Shown piece after piece: positions 26,502 through 35,445 of a DNA stretch of 64,000 nt; within the stretch, counting starts at the first letter, position 1; every line of letters starts with the position of its first letter. Below the pieces are notes generated by a model. It was given only the letters and a program-made list of their open reading frames with translations, made no database searches and had not been told where the DNA came from. Position numbers and translations under genes: made by a program. Origin of the DNA: Paraburkholderia dioscoreae (GTDB lineage Bacteria > Pseudomonadota > Gammaproteobacteria > Burkholderiales > Burkholderiaceae); contig NZ_LR699554.1 in NCBI RefSeq assembly GCF_902459535.1, positions 1,550,001 through 1,614,000 on the forward strand. The letters are read 5' to 3'.

Positions 26502-27434
26502 ATGACAGCAACAGTGGGCGGCCTGACGGCGCTCGGCGATAACGCAGCACGGCAACTAGCCAATGCCACCAAAACCGTTCCGCAACTTGCCACGATCACG
26601 CCGCGCTGGCTCACGCATCTGCTGCAATGGCTGCCGGTCGAGGCAGGCATCTATCGTCTGAACCAGGTGAAGAATCCGGAAGCCGTGGTGGCCGCCTGCA
26701 CCGCGCGCGAAGACGAAAGCATCCTGCCGCGCACCTTCGTGCCCTACGAAGAGCAACCGCGCGAGTACTTCCTGAATGCCGTCAGCACGGTGCTCGACGT
26801 GCACACGCGAATCTCGGATCTGTACAGCAGCCCGCACGACCAGATCAAGGAACAGTTGCGCCTCACGATCGAGACGATCAAGGAATTGCAGGAAAGCCAG
26901 CTGATCAACAACCCGGACTACGGCCTGCTCGCCAACGTGGCGGAAGAGCAGCGCGTGTTTCCGCTGACCGGCGCGCCGACGCCCGACGACCTCGACGAAC
27001 TCCTGACCAAGGTCTGGAAAGAGCCGGCGTTCTTCCTGACGCATCCGCTCGCGATCGCCGCCTTCGGCCGCGAATGCACGCGCCGCGGTGTGCCGCCGCC
27101 GACCGTCAGCCTGTTCGGCTCGCAGTTCATCACGTGGCGCGGCATTCCGCTGATTCCGTCGGACAAGGTGCCGGTTGCCGACGGCAAGACCAAGATTTTG
27201 CTGCTGCGCGTGGGCGACAAGCGCCAGGGCGTGGTCGGCCTGTTCCAGCCGGGCGTGGCCGGCGAGCAGGGCCCGGGGCTGTCGGTTCGCTTCATGGGCA
27301 TCAACAATCACGCGATCGCGTCGTATCTGATCTCGCTCTATTGCTCGCTCGCCGTGCATTCGCCGGACGCGCTGGCAGTTCTCGATGACGTGGAGATCGG
27401 CAAGTACCATGACTACGCAGACACCTACAAGTAA
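26502..27434 (+). CDS. srpI: Family 2A encapsulin shell protein (SrpI type)
   Basis: A 310-residue protein of the SrpI family, whose HK97-fold subunits assemble into T=1 protein nanocompartments. Recognisable family blocks are ATKTVPQLATITPRWLTHLL, GIYRLNQVKNPEAVV, SAVSTVLDVHTRISDLYSSP and GRECTRRGVPPPTVSLFGSQ. The length fits a Family 2A shell without a cyclic-nucleotide-binding insertion (which marks Family 2B). GGAG precedes ATG 26502. The cargo gene begins inside its last codons (26-bp overlap), so shell and cargo are translationally coupled. It encloses cysteine desulfurase and is thought to serve sulfur storage or mobilisation under sulfur limitation. Confidence 0.95.
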   Translation: MTATVGGLTALGDNAARQLANATKTVPQLATITPRWLTHLLQWLPVEAGIYRLNQVKNPEAVVAACTAREDESILPRTFVPYEEQPREYFLNAVSTVLDVHTRISDLYSSPHDQIKEQLRLTIETIKELQESQLINNPDYGLLANVAEEQRVFPLTGAPTPDDLDELLTKVWKEPAFFLTHPLAIAAFGRECTRRGVPPPTVSLFGSQFITWRGIPLIPSDKVPVADGKTKILLLRVGDKRQGVVGLFQPGVAGEQGPGLSVRFMGINNHAIASYLISLYCSLAVHSPDALAVLDDVEIGKYHDYADTYK

Positions 27435-29487
27435 GCCCGTGGAAAGCGTGCTGCCGCACGATGTGCCGACCGCTCCGCCTGGAGGCGTGCCTGCGGGATT
27501 GCCTGATCCCGCAACGCTGGCTTCGCTGGCGAATGCATTCTTCTCGGCGCTGCCGGGCAATGCGCCGCAGTCAGGCGCGACGCCCGGACTGGCCGGCACG
27601 CTGCCGTTCACGGCGCCGGTGACCAGCGAGATCAGCAATCCGGCGCCGGCGGGTTCGCCGCTCGCGGGCCCTGGCGGCACGGGCACCGGCGTGCCCGGCG
27701 CGGCGTTGCCGCAAGGGCATGTGCCCGGTGCCAACCTGCTGCCTTCGTCGCCGACGCATGTTCTCGCGCTGGGCAACCGCGCGCCTGCGCTCGCGCCGCA
27801 TGCAACAGCGCAGAACGGCTTGCCCGATAGCGTCGTGACCATCGCGCCCGCACTCGATCCGCGCTTTGGCGGAGCCGCGTTGGGTGTGCCGGAGGCACAC
27901 GGCGCGCAGCGTCCGTCCACCGGTGGTGCTGCGCCGCTTGCGCCCGCTTCGCCGGTATCATCGGCATCCGCATCGCCGTTCTATTTCCTGGGCGAATCGG
28001 GCCAGCCTCACTCCGCGACAACCGCGTCACCGGATATCGTCGTGCCGGTCTGGAGCGAGGTGAGTGCGCAATCGTTCGGTCTGCCGGGCGTCGATCAGCC
28101 TCTTGCCGAGCAACGTTTCCCCTATGACCGTCCCGTTGCCTCGCACGCGGCACCGCTGTCGAAGCCGGCGGAACACACGGGCAGCTCGCACTATTTCCTG
28201 AATCTGGGCGAGCCGTCACGTTCCCCGGGCCACGCGCACGGCGTGCCGCATGCCGGCCCGTCCGCGCATCCGCCGTTCGATGTGAATGCGATTCGCCGCG
28301 ACTTCCCGATTCTGCAGCAGCGTGTCAACGGCCGTCAGCTGGTGTGGTTCGACAATGCCGCGACCACGCAAAAACCGCAGGCGGTGATCGACCGGCTGGC
28401 GTATTTCTACGCGCATGAAAACTCGAACATTCATCGGGCGGCTCATGCGCTGGCCGGCCGCGCCACTGATGCGTACGAAGCCGCGCGCAGCAAGGTGCAG
28501 CGTTTCATCGGCGCGGGCTCGCCGGAGGAAATCATCTTCGTGCGCGGCACCACCGAAGCGATCAACCTGATCGCGAAGACGTGGGGCGTGAAGCATGTCG
28601 GCGAGGGTGACGAGATCATCGTCTCGCACCTCGAACATCACGCCAACATCGTGCCGTGGCAGCAGCTTGCCGCGCAAACCGGCGCGAAGCTGCGGGTGAT
28701 TCCGGTCGACGACAGCGGCCAGGTGCTGCTCGAAGAATACCGGAAGCTTCTGAATGACCGCACGAAGATCGTCTCCGTCACGCAGGTGTCGAACGCGCTC
28801 GGGACGGTGGTGCCAGTCAAGGAGATCGTCGAACTGGCGCATCGCGCGGGTGCGAAGGCGCTGGTCGACGGGGCGCAGTCGGTGTCGCACATGCGGGTGG
28901 ACGTCCAGGCGCTCGACGCGGACTTCTTCGTGTTCTCGGGTCACAAGGTGTTCGGTCCGACCGGCATCGGCGTGGTCTACGGCAAGCGCGCGATTCTGGA
29001 GGACATGCCGCCGTGGCAGGGTGGCGGCAACATGATCGTGGACGTCACTTTCGAGCGCACGCTTTTCCAGCCGCCGCCGAGTCGTTTCGAAGCCGGTACC
29101 GGCAATATCGCCGATGCAGTGGGTCTTGGCGCGGCCATCGATTACGTCCAACGGATCGGCATCGAGAATATCGCGCGCTACGAGCACGATCTGCTCGCGT
29201 ATGCGACGAGCGTGCTGCAACCGGTGCCCGGTGTGCGTCTGATCGGCACGGCGCGCGACAAGGCGAGCGTCCTGTCCTTCGTGCTGAAGGGCTACGAGAC
29301 CGAGGAAGTCGGTCAGGCGCTCAACGAAGAGGGCATTGCCGTGCGCTCGGGGCATCACTGTGCGCAGCCGATCTTGCGGCGCTTTGGCCTCGAAGCGACC
29401 GTGAGGCCGTCGCTCGCGTTCTATAACACCTGCGATGAAGTCGACGCGCTGGTGTCCGTAGTGCGACGATTGTCTTCACGCCGCTGA
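27409..29487 (+). CDS. Encapsulin cargo: cysteine desulfurase with long disordered N-terminal targeting domain
   Basis: A 692-residue protein. Residues 1 to about 288 are Pro/Ala/Gly/Ser-rich and probably disordered. They contain a short helical motif LASLANAFFSALPG (37-50) and two related aromatic motifs, FYFLGES (191-197) and HYFLNLGEP (261-269). Residues about 290-692 are a SufS-type (group II) cysteine desulfurase: the PLP lysine is K513 in SGHK, the catalytic Cys is C651 in RSGHHCAQP, and the substrate histidine region is LEHHAN. It removes sulfur from cysteine as persulfide. In studied Family 2A systems this extension targets the enzyme into the shell. ATG 27409 follows GGAG inside srpI. 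Confidence 0.94.
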   Translation: MTTQTPTSKPVESVLPHDVPTAPPGGVPAGLPDPATLASLANAFFSALPGNAPQSGATPGLAGTLPFTAPVTSEISNPAPAGSPLAGPGGTGTGVPGAALPQGHVPGANLLPSSPTHVLALGNRAPALAPHATAQNGLPDSVVTIAPALDPRFGGAALGVPEAHGAQRPSTGGAAPLAPASPVSSASASPFYFLGESGQPHSATTASPDIVVPVWSEVSAQSFGLPGVDQPLAEQRFPYDRPVASHAAPLSKPAEHTGSSHYFLNLGEPSRSPGHAHGVPHAGPSAHPPFDVNAIRRDFPILQQRVNGRQLVWFDNAATTQKPQAVIDRLAYFYAHENSNIHRAAHALAGRATDAYEAARSKVQRFIGAGSPEEIIFVRGTTEAINLIAKTWGVKHVGEGDEIIVSHLEHHANIVPWQQLAAQTGAKLRVIPVDDSGQVLLEEYRKLLNDRTKIVSVTQVSNALGTVVPVKEIVELAHRAGAKALVDGAQSVSHMRVDVQALDADFFVFSGHKVFGPTGIGVVYGKRAILEDMPPWQGGGNMIVDVTFERTLFQPPPSRFEAGTGNIADAVGLGAAIDYVQRIGIENIARYEHDLLAYATSVLQPVPGVRLIGTARDKASVLSFVLKGYETEEVGQALNEEGIAVRSGHHCAQPILRRFGLEATVRPSLAFYNTCDEVDALVSVVRRLSSRR

Positions 29488-29492
29488 AGACA

Positions 29493-29525
29493 GGCGGTGG
29501 CCGGTCACGGGGCCGCCGCCTTTTT
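29493..29525 (+). terminator. Intrinsic terminator after the encapsulin operon
   Basis: A GC-rich hairpin (ggcggtggcc / ggccgccgcc) is followed by a run of five T. It lies just after the stop of the cysteine desulfurase gene and separates the nanocompartment operon from the next binding-protein gene. Confidence 0.85.
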
Positions 29526-29583
29526 ACCTACGCCACGCGCTCCGCGCCACTTCACGGCCAACCTCGGCCTGCATTCGCTCCCG

Positions 29584-29615
29584 CCAAGAAACCAAAGATT
29601 GATTTCTTGGTTTGG
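29584..29615. promoter_or_regulatory. Nested inverted repeats upstream of the MetQ-like gene
   Basis: Two overlapping dyads are present: ccaagaaa (29584) with tttcttgg (29603), and ccaaa (29592) with tttgg (29611). The block lies about 90 bp upstream of the gene start. It could be a binding site for a sulfur-limitation regulator of the LysR type, but no consensus supports a name. Confidence 0.4.
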
Positions 29616-29703
29616 CTTGCGCTGTCGTTTTTGTAAGCTCCCATGCCTACAACCGACAAACCGCCGCCATACCAGAATGGGCAACGGCGATGAGGAGAAC
29701 CAG

Positions 29704-30528
29704 ATGAAAACTTTCCGCCGTGCATGGTCCACGTTGGCTGCCGTTACTTTGGGCGCTCTGCTTGCGGCGAGCGTAACGGCTCATGCCGCCGATCCGGACA
29801 AACAGGAAATCCGTTTCGGTGCGACCGCGGGGCCGTATTCCGACCAGATCCGCTATGGCATCAAACCCGTGCTGGAAAAGCAGGGCTATAAAGTGACGAT
29901 TGTCGAATTCACCGACTATGTGCAACCGAATCTTGCGCTGGCGGACGGCGTGCTCGACGCGAATGCCTTCCAGCATGAGGTCTATCTGCACAAATTCGCC
30001 GAAGACCGTAACCTAAAACTATCCGAGCTGGTCAAGGTGCCGACCGCGCCGATCGGCATTTATAGCCGCAAACACAAGAGCCTCGACGAAGTGAAGGACG
30101 GCGCAACCGTTTCCTTGCCCAACGACGCAACCAATCAGGCCCGCGCGATCATCCTGTTGCAGCAACTCGGCTGGGTGACGCTCAAGCCGGGCGTCGACCC
30201 GGTGAAATCGTCGGAGCGCGATATCGCCGGCAATCCGCACAAACTGAAACTGCTGCCGCTCGAAGCCGCACAATTGCCGCGCTCGCTGGACGATGTCGAC
30301 TATGCGTTCGTCAACGGCAACTTCGCGCTGGCTGCGGGGCTTAAACTGACCGACGCGCTGCTGCTGGAAAAGATTCCGCCTTATTACCTGAACCTGGTGG
30401 CGGTGCGTACCGCGGATCTTCACAAGCCGTATGTGATCGATATTGCCAATGCGTATCGGTCGGCCGAGTTCAAGCGTGTGATCGACGAGCGTTTCCCCGG
30501 GTTCTCCAAACCGGCGGACTGGCATTGA
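29704..30528 (+). CDS. MetQ/NlpA-family ABC substrate-binding protein
   Basis: A 274-residue periplasmic protein. The signal peptide spans residues 1-29 (ends SVTAHA-AD), followed by the NlpA core (IRFGATAGPYSDQIRYGIKP; DANAFQHEVYLHKFAED; SLPNDATNQARAIILLQQLG). It should bind methionine or a related organosulfur ligand. No lipobox Cys is seen, so it is soluble rather than a lipoprotein. No permease or ATPase is adjacent. A second, frameshifted member lies at 21759-22633. Confidence 0.88.
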   Translation: MKTFRRAWSTLAAVTLGALLAASVTAHAADPDKQEIRFGATAGPYSDQIRYGIKPVLEKQGYKVTIVEFTDYVQPNLALADGVLDANAFQHEVYLHKFAEDRNLKLSELVKVPTAPIGIYSRKHKSLDEVKDGATVSLPNDATNQARAIILLQQLGWVTLKPGVDPVKSSERDIAGNPHKLKLLPLEAAQLPRSLDDVDYAFVNGNFALAAGLKLTDALLLEKIPPYYLNLVAVRTADLHKPYVIDIANAYRSAEFKRVIDERFPGFSKPADWH

Positions 30529-30536
30529 ATGCGGTG

Positions 30537-30563
30537 GTGCGCCTCAGTGATCCCGAGGCGCAC
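30537..30563 (+). terminator. Hairpin after the MetQ-like gene
   Basis: A 9-bp perfect stem (gtgcgcctc / gaggcgcac) starts 9 bp after the stop. It lacks a clear T tract, so it may be a weak terminator or a transcript 3'-end stabiliser. Confidence 0.5.
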
Positions 30564-30683
30564 GGGCACGGTATCGGCTCGACTAGCGAGCAGGCGAGTC
30601 GATTGCGAATCGGCCTGCTTGTCCGCGTTTCGTGAAGACAGGCAGGATCGTCGCGCTCTCTGACGGGTGGTTACCGCTAACCA

Positions 30684-32039
30684 TCATAGGGCCGCTGCCG
30701 CCTCGCGTGTTTCGAGGTGGCGGCTCACCGGCCGTTGCAGCCCGAAATGCTCGCGCAGCGTGCGACCTTCGTAGTCGGTGCGGAAAATGCCGCGCTTTTG
30801 CAGAAGCGGCACCACGCCGTCCGCAAAGTCCTGCAAGCCGCCCGGCAGCACATCCGGCATGAGGTTGAAACCATCGGCCGCGCCGCCTTTGAACCAGTGT
30901 TCGATATCGTCCGCAATCTGCTCCGGCGTGCCGACGATCACCCGGTGTCCGCCACCGCCGGCGAGCGCCCGGATCAACTGCCGCGCCGTATATCCATTGG
31001 TGCGTGCTTGCGCCAGTGTGGCGTGGAAAAACGTGTGGTTGCCGTTGCCGCCGCCGGGCAATGAGAGATCTTCCGGCAGGCGCTCGTCGAGCTTCAGCCG
31101 GTCGACGCTCACGCCCAATATGCCTGCCAGCCGGGTGAGGCTGTAAGTCCACGGAATCAGATCGACCAGTTCATCGCGACGGCGCAGGGCTTCTGCCTCC
31201 GTTGCACCGATGATGGTGGTCAGACCGGGCAGCACGCGGATCGCATCGTCGCCACGTCCCAACGCCGCGGCGCGCGACTTGAGTTCGCGAGCATAAGAGG
31301 CCGCTTCGTCGAACGACTGGGACGCGGAGAATACCGCTTCCGCGTGGCGTGACGCGAGTTCGCGCCCGTCCGCCGAGCCGCCGGCCTGAACCAGCACCGG
31401 CTGACCCTGAGCACTGCGCGGCAGATTGAACGGGCCGTCCACGCTGAAGTATTTGCCGCGATGGTCGATGCGATGCACCTTCGCCGGGTCGACGAAACGC
31501 CCGCCCACCTTGTCGCCGATAAATGCGTCGTCTTCCCAGCTATCCCACAGCGCCTTCACGACGTCCGTGAATTCGGTGGCGCGCTCATAGCGCTCGGCAT
31601 GATTGGGCACCGCCTCGCGGCCGAAATTGCGCGCCGAGCCGAGATCGGCGGTCGTCACGATGTTCCAGCCTGCGCGGCCCGCACTGAGGTGATCGAGCGT
31701 GGCAAAGCGCCGCGCGATGTTATACGGCTCGTTGTAACTCGTCGACGCCGTGCCGATCACGCCGATATGCGTAGTGGCCGACGCAATGCCCGCGAGCAGC
31801 ACGGTCGGCTCCAGCGCCGTGATTGGCCGGAAGTCGATCTGATCGGCGATCGACGCATTGTCGGCGAGAAACACCGCGTCGAACTTCGCCGCCTCGGCGA
31901 TCCGCGCGACGCGCACGTAGTGGGCGATATCGACGAAAGCGCGGGGATCCGCGTCCTCGGTGCGCCATGCGGATGGGACAAAGCCCGAGTGAAGGATATT
32001 GACGTTCAGATGGAGCTGGCGCGGCGGGTCGGTTCTCAT
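30684..32039 (-). CDS. FMN-dependent monooxygenase, NtaA/SnaA/DszA family
   Basis: A 451-residue luciferase-like flavin monooxygenase. Family blocks include LHLNVNILHSGFVPSAWR near the start, SYNEPYNIARRFATLDHLS and AGRAGWNIVTTADLGSARNFG. Such two-component enzymes use FMNH2 to attack C-S, C-N or sulfone bonds of xenobiotics and organosulfur compounds. ATG 32039 (MRTDPPRQ) is chosen because the family core begins there; an extension of up to 62 codons is open but is Pro/Ala-rich. It is divergent from a small winged-helix gene. Confidence 0.85.
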   Translation of the reverse strand: MRTDPPRQLHLNVNILHSGFVPSAWRTEDADPRAFVDIAHYVRVARIAEAAKFDAVFLADNASIADQIDFRPITALEPTVLLAGIASATTHIGVIGTASTSYNEPYNIARRFATLDHLSAGRAGWNIVTTADLGSARNFGREAVPNHAERYERATEFTDVVKALWDSWEDDAFIGDKVGGRFVDPAKVHRIDHRGKYFSVDGPFNLPRSAQGQPVLVQAGGSADGRELASRHAEAVFSASQSFDEAASYARELKSRAAALGRGDDAIRVLPGLTTIIGATEAEALRRRDELVDLIPWTYSLTRLAGILGVSVDRLKLDERLPEDLSLPGGGNGNHTFFHATLAQARTNGYTARQLIRALAGGGGHRVIVGTPEQIADDIEHWFKGGAADGFNLMPDVLPGGLQDFADGVVPLLQKRGIFRTDYEGRTLREHFGLQRPVSRHLETREAAAAL

Positions 32040-32352
32040 GGTCTTTTCGGATGCAGGAGTTTCGAATGCAGGAGGGGCCGGCAACGAAGGGGCAAAAGCA
32101 TCTGGCCGGCGCTTCAATTGTCGATTGACCGGCCGTTCGAGACCACTAATGAATTCTGGCATCGATATGTCGGCAAAGACTAAGGTTGGCTGACAGCAGC
32201 CACCGTTCGGGATGTGCCGTGCCATTCATAACCATATCGGAACACGGTCTTTCCAAATTTCTGCGAACGCTGCCATGCTTTCACTCAGGCTGTGCGCGAG
32301 TTCGCCGCGCGACGTTTAATTTCATAACCGTAGTGACCAACCTTTATCGAGT
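32040..32352. promoter_or_regulatory. Divergent regulatory region with repeated TTCATAACC
   Basis: The 313-bp gap between divergent genes contains two identical 9-mers, ttcataacc at 32225-32233 and 32321-32329, 96 bp apart, each in an AT-richer context. These may be activator boxes (a CysB-like protein is one option). No coding frame here is convincing apart from the possible 5' extension of the monooxygenase gene. Confidence 0.4.
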
Positions 32353-32688
32353 ATGGATCCGCTGATCGAGAGTCTGATGCTGAAAATGAGGCACAACCGC
32401 GTCTACACGGCTGTGACTTTCGCCCGTCTGTTCGGCGTATCGGAGAAGGCCGTCGAAGCCGCACTCGCCACGCTGATCGCAAGCGGCAAGGTGCGCACGT
32501 GTATCAACGCGCGGCGCGATGTCGGCTATTGCTTATCCGGTGCCACGCCGATCTCCGGTGCGCCGCTGCTGGCGGATGCCACCACCGTTGCCACGCCGCC
32601 TTTGACGCGCCGCGTCGATGGCGCGCTGGCGGGCTACGACAGGCAGCTCGACGCGCACCGCTCGCTCGCCATGCTGGTGCGCCGCTGA
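32353..32688 (+). CDS. Small winged-helix-like hypothetical protein
   Basis: A 111-residue protein whose first 60 residues look like a winged helix: KMRHNRVYTAVTFARLFGVS (recognition helix region) and EAALATLIASGKVRTCINAR. It may be a local regulator of the monooxygenase or cystine-type transporter genes. The C-terminal 45 residues are low in features. The family is not identified. Confidence 0.6.
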   Translation: MDPLIESLMLKMRHNRVYTAVTFARLFGVSEKAVEAALATLIASGKVRTCINARRDVGYCLSGATPISGAPLLADATTVATPPLTRRVDGALAGYDRQLDAHRSLAMLVRR

Positions 32689-32847
32689 CGTTTTCACGGT
32701 GCCGGGCATTATCAGCAAGGCAGCTTAGCACCTGAGAATTGCTTGGTTTGCGGCCTGCGCGAGCGTTGGTAGAGTCGGCGGCTCACGCTCAGGGCAAGCG
32801 CCGCTCAGCGCCGTGCGCAGCCCATCAAAACAACAGGAACCACCGCT

Positions 32848-33666
32848 ATGAACCTCAGAGTACTCGGCGCCGTCATTGCCGGCAGTCTGCTTGTCATGTC
32901 CGCTGCCGCGCATGCGGATCGCCTCGACGACATCAAGAAAGCAGGCGTGCTGCGCGTGGCGGCATTCGACAGCAATCCGCCGTTCGGCTTCGTCGATCCG
33001 AAGAGCAACCAGATTGTCGGACTCGACATCGACTATGCGCGCGCGGTCGCGAACCGCCTTGGCGTCAAGCTCGAGATCCAGCCGACCAATCCGGCCAACC
33101 GCATTGCTTTCCTGAAGTCGGGCAAGGTGGATCTGGTGTTCGCCAACTTTACGATTACCGACGATCGCAAGAAGGAAGTGGATTTCAGCATTCCCTATTT
33201 TGGGTCGGGCACGCAATTCATCGCGAAGAAGGGCACGCTTACCTCGCCGCAGCAATTGAACGGCTTGCGGATCGGCGCGGACAAAGGCACGACCAATGAG
33301 CAGCAGGTGCGTGCGCAATTCCCGGGCGCCACGATCATTGCTTACGACGATACGCCGTTCGCATTCGCCGCGCTGCGCACGGGCAACGTGCAGGCGATCA
33401 CGCAGGACGGACCGAAGCTCGTCGCGTTGCTGGCGAAAGTGCCGGACAAGGCGAACTACGAGATCCCGCCGTTCACGATCTCCAACGACTACGAAGGCGT
33501 GGGCGTGCCGAAGGGCGAGACACGTCTGCTGAATGTCGTCAACGACACCTTGAAGGATCTCGAGGCCAAAGGCACCGCAGGCCAGATCTACGACACGTGG
33601 TTCGGTCCGAAGAGCGCCGCGCCGCTGCCGCGTCTGTTCAGGATCGGCGACCCGCAGAAGAGCTGA
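32848..33666 (+). CDS. Polar amino acid ABC transporter substrate-binding protein (cystine-like)
   Basis: A 272-residue protein with a signal peptide ending AAAHA-DR, then the SBP_3 family core: LDDIKKAGVLRVAAFDSNPP, DIDYARAVANRLGVKLE, and VDLVFANFTITDDRKKEVDF. Two permease genes follow, making an amino acid importer. Among SBP_3 proteins, neighbouring sulfur genes favour cystine or another sulfur amino acid, but Gln/Glu/His binding is possible. Confidence 0.88.
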   Translation: MNLRVLGAVIAGSLLVMSAAAHADRLDDIKKAGVLRVAAFDSNPPFGFVDPKSNQIVGLDIDYARAVANRLGVKLEIQPTNPANRIAFLKSGKVDLVFANFTITDDRKKEVDFSIPYFGSGTQFIAKKGTLTSPQQLNGLRIGADKGTTNEQQVRAQFPGATIIAYDDTPFAFAALRTGNVQAITQDGPKLVALLAKVPDKANYEIPPFTISNDYEGVGVPKGETRLLNVVNDTLKDLEAKGTAGQIYDTWFGPKSAAPLPRLFRIGDPQKS

Positions 33667-33760
33667 CGCGCGTCGCTTCACCGTCGCCTCGATATGGCCC
33701 GGTCATTGCTCGAAACGAGCGACCGGGCCTTCCTGCTGATACAGCACCGCGTTTTCTCGA

Positions 33761-34501
33761 ATGCATCTCATGAACTTCTGGCTGGACCCTCGATATCTCG
33801 GCTGGCTCGCGCACGGCTTTCTCATCACGCTGGTCCTTTCGGCGTGCGTGAGCGTATGCGCGACGCTGCTCGGATTCGGGCTGGCAATGGCCCAGATCGC
33901 CCAGCAGCGCAGCGTTGCTGCGGCGGCAAGACTCTATGTCCTCGTGTTCCGCAATTCTCCGCTGCTGGTGCAATTGCTGTTCTGGTACTTCGGCGCGGCG
34001 ACGCTGCTGCCGCAGCCGTGGATGACATGGCTGAACACGCCGCATGTCCTGAGCGCCGGGCCCTTTGCGCTGCACTGGCCGAGCTTCGAACTGTTCGCCG
34101 GCTGGCTTGGCCTGACCTGCTACAGCACGGCTTTTATCGCGGAAGAGTTTCGCGCCGGGATTCGCGGCGTGGGCATCGCGCAATATCAGGCGGGCGCCGC
34201 ATTGGGGATGACGCGTTACACCGCCTTGCGGCACGTCATCCTGCCGCAAGCGGTGCGTATCGCCACGCCGCCGCTTGCGGGGCAATACATGAATATCGTG
34301 AAGAATTCGTCGCTGACGATGGCGATCGGCGTGGCCGAACTGTCCTACATGTCGCGTCAGGTCGACACGGAAAGTTTCCGGACGTTTCAGGCGTTCGGCA
34401 CGGCTACGGTGCTGTATATCGGCACCATCGCGTTGATCGAAATCGCCCTGGTGATCTGGCAGAACACCGGTGTGCGCGCGTTGCAGCGGGGGCAGGCATG
34501 A
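33761..34501 (+). CDS. Amino acid ABC transporter permease
   Basis: A 246-residue HisM/GlnP-type permease with about five membrane helices. The EAA loop is ALGMTRYTALRHVILPQAVRIA (core LGMTRYTALRHVILPQ). The C-terminal ATGA overlaps the next permease gene, so both are translationally coupled. The start at 33761 or 33770 cannot be decided. Confidence 0.9.
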   Translation: MHLMNFWLDPRYLGWLAHGFLITLVLSACVSVCATLLGFGLAMAQIAQQRSVAAAARLYVLVFRNSPLLVQLLFWYFGAATLLPQPWMTWLNTPHVLSAGPFALHWPSFELFAGWLGLTCYSTAFIAEEFRAGIRGVGIAQYQAGAALGMTRYTALRHVILPQAVRIATPPLAGQYMNIVKNSSLTMAIGVAELSYMSRQVDTESFRTFQAFGTATVLYIGTIALIEIALVIWQNTGVRALQRGQA

Positions 34502-35241
34502 CCGTGCCCGAGTGGCTGCCGACACTGCGCTATCTGCTGCTCGGTTCATTCCCCAATGGACCGCTTGGCGGCGCGGCGCTGACTGTCGTGCTGTCGGTGG
34601 TGTCGGCGTTGCTGTCCGCGGCCGTGGGTCTGGCGGGCGGCGTGGCGCTCTCGCTGACACGCGGCGGCGCGCGTCTGCTGCTGATCGGAATCGTCGCGTT
34701 TTTCAGGGCGATTCCGGTGCTGATGCTGATCTTCTGGACGTTCTTCCTGATGCCGATCCTGCTGCATATCGACGTGCCGGGTCTGGCGGCGGTGGTGTGC
34801 GCGCTGTCGCTGATCGGCGGCGCGTATCTGTCGCATGCCGTGCATGCGGGCATCGCCTCGGTCGGCGCGGCCCAGCAGCAGGCCGCGCTGTCGCTCGGGC
34901 TGACGCGCTGGCAGGCGTTGCGTTATGTGGTGCTGCCGCAAGCGGTGCGCATCATGATGCCGTCGTTCGTCAATCAATGGGTGTCGCTGGTCAAGGATAC
35001 GTCGCTCGCGTATATCGTCGGCGTGCCGGAATTCACGTTTCTCGCCAATCAGGTCAACAGCCGCCTGATGATTTACCCCGCGCAGATTTTCGTATTCGTC
35101 GGCATCGTCTATCTGCTTTTGTGCTCCGCGTTGCAATGGTTCGCTTATCGCGTCCTGCTGCGCGCACCGTCCACTCGCGCGACGCAGCCGCAGGATGAGA
35201 AACAGGTGACACCACTGCCGCTCGGCGAATTCGGCGAATGA
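34498..35241 (+). CDS. Amino acid ABC transporter permease, second subunit
   Basis: A 247-residue HisM-type permease. The EAA loop LGLTRWQALRYVVLPQAVRI is clear and helices span most of the protein. ATG 34498 overlaps the upstream stop. No ATPase gene follows, so the transporter needs an ATPase encoded elsewhere. A longer in-frame reading that starts before the first permease is a shadow. Confidence 0.9.
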   Translation: MTVPEWLPTLRYLLLGSFPNGPLGGAALTVVLSVVSALLSAAVGLAGGVALSLTRGGARLLLIGIVAFFRAIPVLMLIFWTFFLMPILLHIDVPGLAAVVCALSLIGGAYLSHAVHAGIASVGAAQQQAALSLGLTRWQALRYVVLPQAVRIMMPSFVNQWVSLVKDTSLAYIVGVPEFTFLANQVNSRLMIYPAQIFVFVGIVYLLLCSALQWFAYRVLLRAPSTRATQPQDEKQVTPLPLGEFGE

Positions 35242-35445
35242 AAAACCGCGTGGCAATCCGGCGGGCAATATCGGCAAATCGGAACGCGTCATAAGCAAGT
35301 TCCAATTCGATAGTAGGCGTGGCGCGCGGGTACTGGTCCAATAGATGATTAGCCCTTCCGTGGCGAGCCGGGTGCGTGCCGCTGCCCTCTGGCACAGGCC
35401 GAAACGCCGCGAGCGGACGGGTCTCCACTGTCTGTATGAACCATC

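Noticed and set aside
26556..27920. Open frame of 454 residues antisense to srpI and the cargo N-terminus
   Set aside because: Shadow; rich in Arg, Gly and Pro with no recognisable fold.
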